Shown: piece by piece, positions 5,417 to 7,088 of the stretch
How the letters are laid out: every line of letters begins with the position of its first letter
Position numbering within the stretch: the first letter of the stretch is position 1
NCBI GenBank assembly: GCA_903910495.1
Contig: CAIVZW010000760.1
Span: 1-7,088, forward strand
Direction of reading: 5' to 3'
Origin: an uncultured beta proteobacterium
GTDB lineage: Bacteria; Pseudomonadota; Gammaproteobacteria; Burkholderiales; Rhodocyclaceae
Length of the DNA stretch: 7,088 nt
Program-made: the position numbers and the translations under genes
Notes under the pieces: generated by a model
Seen by the model: only the letters and a program-made list of their open reading frames with translations
What the model was told of the DNA's origin: nothing
The model's database searches: none

Positions 5417-6162
5417 GCCTGAACGGCGTCACGATCGCCTTTGGCGGTCTCACGGCGGTCGACCGGCTGACCATGACCGTCCGCGAGAAGAGCGTGACCG
5501 CGCTGATCGGGCCGAACGGTGCCGGGAAGACGACGGCCTTCAACCTGATCAGCGGTGTGTATGCTCCCCTCGCCGGGGAGATCGAATTCGTCGGCAAGGT
5601 CATCTCGGGGCTCAAGCCGTACCAGGTTAACGAGCGAGGCATAGCGCGCACCTACCAGAACATCCGCCTCTTCAACCGGATGACCGTGCTCGAGAACATC
5701 ATGGTCGGGCGGCATACGAAGTGCGGCTGCGGGTTGGCGAGCGACCTCTTGCGTACGCGCCGGCAGCGAACCGAGGAGCGGGAGATCCTCGAAAAATCGC
5801 TGGACATTCTGGAATTCATCGGCCTTGCGGATCACGCCTCGGAACTCGCCAGGAACCTCTCCTACGGACAGCAGAAGAAACTCGAGATCGGCCGGGCGCT
5901 GGCCAGCGATCCGAAGCTGCTGCTCCTGGACGAGCCGGTCGCGGGCATGAACTCGAAGGAAAAGGTCGACGTGATGGATTTCATCCTGAAGATCCGGGAA
6001 CTCGAGAAGACGATCTTCCTCGTCGAGCATGACATGAAGATGGTCATGGGCATGGCCGACGCGGTCTACGTGATGAATTACGGCAAGCTCATCGCCTCCG
6101 GCAAGCCCGAGGAGATCCAGCGCGATCCGGTCGTGATAGAAGCCTACCTGGGGGGCGAATGA
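5410..6162 (+). CDS. livG: HAAT-family ABC transporter ATP-binding protein, LivG type
   Basis: A 250-residue cytoplasmic ATPase that pairs with LivF to power LivHM. All nucleotide-binding elements are intact: Walker A GPNGAGKTT (34-42), Q-loop glutamine Q83 in ARTYQNIRLF (79-88), signature LSYGQ (150-154), Walker B LLLLDE (170-175), D-loop AGMN (178-181) and switch histidine H207 in VEHDM. The LivG-type marks are the Q-loop RTYQNIRLF, the LSYGQQKKLEIGRALA signature region and the C-terminal GKPEEIQRDPVVIEAYLGGE, in which the new substrate-binding-loop proximal tail is standard. AAGGGG at 5396-5401 lies 8 bases before the ATG. The start overlaps the end of livM and the stop overlaps the livF start (ATGA at 6159-6162), so translation is coupled at both ends. 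Confidence 0.94.
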   Translation: MLSLNGVTIAFGGLTAVDRLTMTVREKSVTALIGPNGAGKTTAFNLISGVYAPLAGEIEFVGKVISGLKPYQVNERGIARTYQNIRLFNRMTVLENIMVGRHTKCGCGLASDLLRTRRQRTEEREILEKSLDILEFIGLADHASELARNLSYGQQKKLEIGRALASDPKLLLLDEPVAGMNSKEKVDVMDFILKIRELEKTIFLVEHDMKMVMGMADAVYVMNYGKLIASGKPEEIQRDPVVIEAYLGGE

Positions 6163-6875
6163 TGGAGGAAATACTCAGGATCGAGGATTTGAGCTTCGAC
6201 TACGGCGCCAATCATGCGCTCAAGGGCATCAACATCTCGGTCGGCAAAGGCGAGGTGGTGGCGATACTCGGTTCGAACGGGGCCGGCAAGACGACGACGC
6301 TGCGCTGCGTCTCGGGTCTCCTGGGCAAGCCGTCCGGGGGCAAGATCACGTTTCGCGGCGAGGACATCACCGCGAAGCGGGCCGAAAAGATCGTGGCCTC
6401 TGGGATCTCGCACGTTCTCGAGGGCAGGCACGTATTCCCCAAGCTGACGACGAAGGAGAACCTGTATCTTGGTGCGTTCAGGAAGGAGCGGAGCTTCAAG
6501 GAAGGTCTTGATTATGTTTACGCTCTCTTTCCGCGTCTTGAGGAAAGGGAGAAGCAGGAGGCGGGCACCCTGAGCGGAGGCGAGCAGCAGATGCTCGCGG
6601 TCGGCCGGTCGCTCATGTCCAGGCCCGACGTCCTGCTCATGGACGAGCCGTCTCTGGGATTGGCCCCGCTCATCGTGAAAAGCATCTTCGAAATCATCAG
6701 GAAAATTCACGCCGATGGCGTCACCGTGTTGCTTGTGGAGCAGAACTCTAAGGCCGCGCTTAACGTTGCAAACCGTGGCTACGTGATGGTGAACGGGGAA
6801 ATAGCGCTATCCGGCGAAGCGAAGCAGCTCATGGCGGACGAAAGTGTGCAGAAGCATTATCTCGGCGAAGGGTGA
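6159..6875 (+). CDS. livF: HAAT-family ABC transporter ATP-binding protein, LivF type
   Basis: A 238-residue cytoplasmic ATPase, partner of LivG. Walker A is GSNGAGKTT (38-46), the signature LSGGEQQ (138-144), and Walker B VLLMDE (158-163) with SLGLAP after it (165-170). Two family-typical departures from a generic ABC ATPase are visible: VLEGRHVFP (86-94) replaces the usual Q-loop glutamine by E88, and the switch position reads VEQN with Q195 instead of histidine. Both are usual for LivF, so they identify the subunit rather than a defect. The start ATG overlaps the livG stop by four bases, with a G-run (6150-6155) as ribosome site. The second ATG (6162) is equally compatible. It is the last recognisable transporter gene, and no terminator hairpin is evident after its stop. 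Confidence 0.94.
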   Translation: MMEEILRIEDLSFDYGANHALKGINISVGKGEVVAILGSNGAGKTTTLRCVSGLLGKPSGGKITFRGEDITAKRAEKIVASGISHVLEGRHVFPKLTTKENLYLGAFRKERSFKEGLDYVYALFPRLEEREKQEAGTLSGGEQQMLAVGRSLMSRPDVLLMDEPSLGLAPLIVKSIFEIIRKIHADGVTVLLVEQNSKAALNVANRGYVMVNGEIALSGEAKQLMADESVQKHYLGEG

Positions 6876-6888
6876 AGGATCAGTGAGC

Positions 6889-6975
6889 ATGTCGAGACGA
6901 CTTCGGTACAGCGTGGCCATCGCACCGTATCAGGCAGGTGATTATCCCATTTTAACGAGTGAAATTCGCCAGTGA
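6889..6975 (+). CDS. 28-residue ORF; possible remnant of a sugar isomerase gene
   Basis: Starting 14 bases after the livF stop, an ATG at 6889 with AAGGA (6875-6879, spacer 9) opens a 28-codon frame ending in TGA at 6973-6975. It begins MSRRLRYSVAIAPYQAGDYP. The RYSVAIAP...DYPIL pattern resembles the first beta-strand and following loop of xylose-isomerase-like sugar epimerases. It is also loosely similar to residues 5-24 of the isomerase encoded at 70-894. If so, this is the front end of a lost isomerase gene; 6976-7029 does not continue the fold in any frame I could read. It could equally be a real small peptide or chance. DNA similarity to the intact isomerase gene is not evident. Confidence 0.35.
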   Translation: MSRRLRYSVAIAPYQAGDYPILTSEIRQ

Positions 6976-7029
6976 ACGCTTGCAGCGCCATGCGCTCAGG
7001 CGACCTACGGCAATAAGTTGGAGTAACAG

Positions 7030-7088
7030 ATGAGCACAAGCACCAGAATTATCAATGCGCCGTCTCTGGCGAATTGCAGCTTTTTGGA
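7030..7088 (+). CDS. N-terminal part of a gene, possibly ribulose-phosphate 3-epimerase family
   Basis: An ATG at 7030 with GGAG (7020-7023) 6 bases upstream opens a frame that runs off the window: MSTSTRIINAPSLANCSFL. The arrangement I-x-APSL-x4-F-L is what the first beta-strand of the ribulose-phosphate/allulose-6-phosphate 3-epimerase family looks like (APSLLSADFxxL and relatives such as SgcE). This would be cytoplasmic pentose or ketohexose phosphate epimerisation. Nineteen residues cannot settle it. It follows the transporter operon on the same strand, 154 bases after livF, and together with the isomerase at 70-894 supports a sugar-related locus. Confidence 0.5.
   Translation, partial: MSTSTRIINAPSLANCSFL

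Noticed and set aside
5374..6030. 218-codon open frame antisense to livG
   Set aside because: It is a shadow of livG, rich in R/D/L/E without a family motif. The same reasoning applies to the 173-codon frame at 3676-4197 and the 188-codon frame at 6144-6710 on the minus strand.
6244..6764. Glutamate in the Q-loop region and glutamine at the switch position of LivF as inactivating changes
   Set aside because: Both (E88 and Q195) are usual in LivF-type ATPases, and Walker A, signature and Walker B are intact.
6976..7029. AGCGC-CAT-GCGCT hairpin before the last gene as a terminator
   Set aside because: The stem is only five pairs and is followed by CAGGCGACC with no T-run.
1..7088. CRISPR arrays, tRNA or rRNA genes, riboswitches
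   Set aside because: No regularly spaced repeats and no recognisable tRNA or rRNA sequence; the only non-coding stretches are short and described above.

Overview
The window looks like a chromosomal piece of a fairly GC-rich proteobacterium, probably a beta- or alphaproteobacterium. The reasons are the Liv-type ABC operon, a LysR-type regulator of the GbpR kind, clear Shine-Dalgarno sites and GC-rich codon use in the transporter genes. The species cannot be named from the sequence alone.

Layout. At the left edge, on the minus strand, lie the first 32 bases of an unidentified gene (1-32) and, upstream of it in the same direction, a complete TIM-barrel sugar epimerase/isomerase gene (70-894). 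A divergent control region (895-1042) separates it from a plus-strand LysR-type regulator gene (1043-2014). A 310-base non-coding stretch follows (2015-2324). It holds a possible weak terminator, a degenerate inverted copy of the regulator's own promoter and start (2080-2196), and two palindromes in the promoter of the next operon. A complete five-gene high-affinity branched-chain-amino-acid-type (HAAT) ABC transporter runs from 2325 to 6875: binding protein, two permeases and two ATPases (livK-H-M-G-F order). A strong hairpin between the binding-protein and first permease genes has terminator shape and also covers the permease Shine-Dalgarno. After livF come a 28-codon ORF with a good ribosome site (6889-6975), perhaps the remnant of an isomerase gene, and the first 59 bases of another gene (from 7030) whose N-terminus resembles the ribulose-phosphate 3-epimerase family.

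How the parts may work together. The binding protein captures a small polar solute in the periplasm, LivHM form the channel and LivGF hydrolyse ATP. The nearby sugar-epimerase genes and the GbpR-like regulator suggest that the imported solute could be a sugar-derived or carboxylated compound rather than an amino acid. That is inference from context.

The most unusual observation is that the regulator gene is flanked by inverted copies of its own upstream and start region. Positions 980-1056 and 2120-2196 (inverted) match at 70 of 77 bases without gaps, and a second block (1104-1122 and 2080-2098) matches at 19 of 19. The copy is broken as a gene and points away from livK. It is either a fossil of an earlier divergent regulator or a pair of arms across which the regulator gene could invert.
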